Shown here piece after piece: positions 54,950-55,718 of a stretch of 55,718 bases of DNA; position 1 is the first letter of the stretch; every line of letters starts with the position of its first letter. The notes under the pieces were generated by a model, which saw only the letters and a program-made list of their open reading frames with translations, did not search any database and was not told the DNA's origin. The stretch comes from Ktedonobacterales bacterium (lineage in GTDB: Bacteria > Chloroflexota > Ktedonobacteria > Ktedonobacterales > Ktedonobacteraceae). Location of the stretch: positions 1-55,718 of the forward strand of contig DAICZM010000001.1 in assembly GCA_027311145.1 (NCBI GenBank), written 5' to 3'. Position numbers and translations under genes: made by a program.

Positions 54950-55567
54950 ATGGGGGATGTCGTGAATATTTCACGTGGTTCATCTCGGCACACATCATCG
55001 GCTACGTCGCAGGGGGCTGCCAATGCTGCTCCACAAGAGCCGATACGCCAAAATTACGATGCGCAGGCATTTCATGCTTTTTATCAGGAAAACCTGGCCC
55101 TCATTTACCGCTATGTGTATAGTAAGCTGGGCAATCGAGAAGAGGCTGAAGATCTGACGTCGCAGATCTTTATCAAAGCTATGCGTAGTGCGGATCATGA
55201 GCGTGGCCAACAGACGTTACAACGCTGGCTATTTCAAGTTGCACGTACCACTATCGCGGATTACTGGCGTGCTTACTATCGTGCGCCCGTGAGTTCTCTG
55301 GAAGAACTACTCGACGGGGGGTGGGAAGGGCCTATTGAGGAGACGGAGCATATAATATACACATCTCCGTCTGAGCGTGTGCAAAAACTTTTACAGGCGT
55401 TGCCGGAACATTATCGCGAGGTGCTGACATGTCGCTTCCTACTCAACCTTACGATTAAAGAGACGGCACTCCGTATGGGATTGAGCGAGGCAAACGTCAA
55501 AGTGTTGCAGTTTCGCGCTCTGAAACGGGCGGCTGGGATGGAAACAGTTGTTGCCGAGGTCCAATAA
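54950..55567 (+). CDS. ECF-type RNA polymerase sigma factor
   Basis: The 205-aa product has a Ser/Gln/Ala-rich N-terminus, then region 2 (FHAFYQENLALIYRYVYSKLGNREEAEDLTSQIFIKAMRS, then LQRWLFQVARTTIADYWRAYYR) and region 4 (LPEHYREVLTCRFLLNLTIKETALRMGLSEANVKVLQFRALKRA). ATG 54950 is given; GTG 54962 right after GGGGGA is an alternative start. A small open frame with likely anti-sigma or regulatory function begins 46 nt downstream, the typical sigma/partner layout. Confidence 0.92.
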   Translation: MGDVVNISRGSSRHTSSATSQGAANAAPQEPIRQNYDAQAFHAFYQENLALIYRYVYSKLGNREEAEDLTSQIFIKAMRSADHERGQQTLQRWLFQVARTTIADYWRAYYRAPVSSLEELLDGGWEGPIEETEHIIYTSPSERVQKLLQALPEHYREVLTCRFLLNLTIKETALRMGLSEANVKVLQFRALKRAAGMETVVAEVQ

Positions 55568-55612
55568 TGTGGAACCCGTGCTACATGTTTTTGCTGATCG
55601 TGGAGAACAGGT

Positions 55613-55718
55613 ATGTCAGGTGAAGACCAGGAACGTTTTGAAGATTATCTGGAATTAGAACGATACATTGAAGAGCTACAAAGCGGGCAGGTTGCACACC
55701 CTCCACAGGATATGACAC
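55613..55718 (+). CDS. Start of an unknown protein downstream of the sigma factor (partial)
   Basis: ATG 55613 follows GGAG by 8-9 nt and opens MSGEDQERFEDYLELERYIEELQ; the window ends after ~35 codons. The acidic, amphipathic start and its place directly after an ECF sigma gene suggest an anti-sigma or membrane-linked partner, but too little is visible to say. Confidence 0.6.
   Translation, partial: MSGEDQERFEDYLELERYIEELQSGQVAHPPQDMT

Noticed and set aside
1-55718. Prophage, transposon, CRISPR or defence island
   Set aside because: No integrase, transposase, phage structural, Cas or toxin-antitoxin gene and no spaced repeat array were found on either strand.

Overview
The window looks like a chromosomal segment of a Chloroflexota bacterium of the Ktedonobacteria type. 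That placement is an inference from gene content and style, not from any database search. The pointers are moderate G+C, frequent GTG/TTG starts behind good Shine-Dalgarno (SD) sites, an S12 with a Gram-positive-type N-terminal insertion, a kinase fused to a polytopic membrane domain, a B12/MerR regulator, two ECF sigma factors and several long secreted or membrane proteins of unknown type. No tRNA, rRNA, CRISPR array, transposase or integrase was seen, so this reads as resident chromosome.

Region 1 (1-14.2 kb) is a transcription/translation supercluster, all on the plus strand: the end of rpoC, then rpsL, rpsG, fusA, tuf, rpmG (56 aa), secE, nusG, rplK, rplA, rplJ, rplL, rpsO and pnp. The order is a permutation of the usual secE-nusG-rplKAJL-rpoBC-rpsLG-fusA-tuf string, because here rpoC precedes rpsL and rplL is followed by rpsO-pnp. 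Long spacers hold regulatory structure: a 482-nt rpsL-rpsG gap, a hairpin and palindrome before tuf, a terminator after tuf, an L10-type leader with an attenuator before rplJ, and a near-consensus promoter before rpsO.

Region 2 (14.2-28.6 kb) is mixed metabolism and regulation: a family-4-like uracil-DNA glycosylase, an M29 aminopeptidase, a YtcJ-like amidohydrolase, a stand-alone HD-GYP protein, a polar amino acid ABC transporter operon (binding protein, permease, ATPase, minus strand), a glycogen-debranching-type glucosidase, an XdhC/CoxI-like protein, an ECF sigma factor, and a CarH-like MerR/cobalamin regulator followed 4 nt later by an unknown membrane protein. The regulator has its own promoter, whose -10 box sits between the arms of a perfect inverted repeat.

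Region 3 (28.6-41 kb): rplU-rpmA with a strong promoter and long leader, a large membrane-anchored extracytoplasmic protein, purH, a small membrane protein, psuG, an alpha/beta hydrolase, an acyl-CoA dehydrogenase and a 993-aa Ser/Thr kinase with about 17 membrane segments built from an apparent two-helix repeat.

Region 4 (41-55.7 kb): ftsH, an M32 carboxypeptidase, an ABC exporter, a TspO/MBR-like protein, recQ, fumC, an EamA transporter, a 44-aa small membrane protein, a divergent lgt, a second ECF sigma factor and the start of its likely partner. Many gene ends carry very long, near-perfect hairpins, several without a T-tract.
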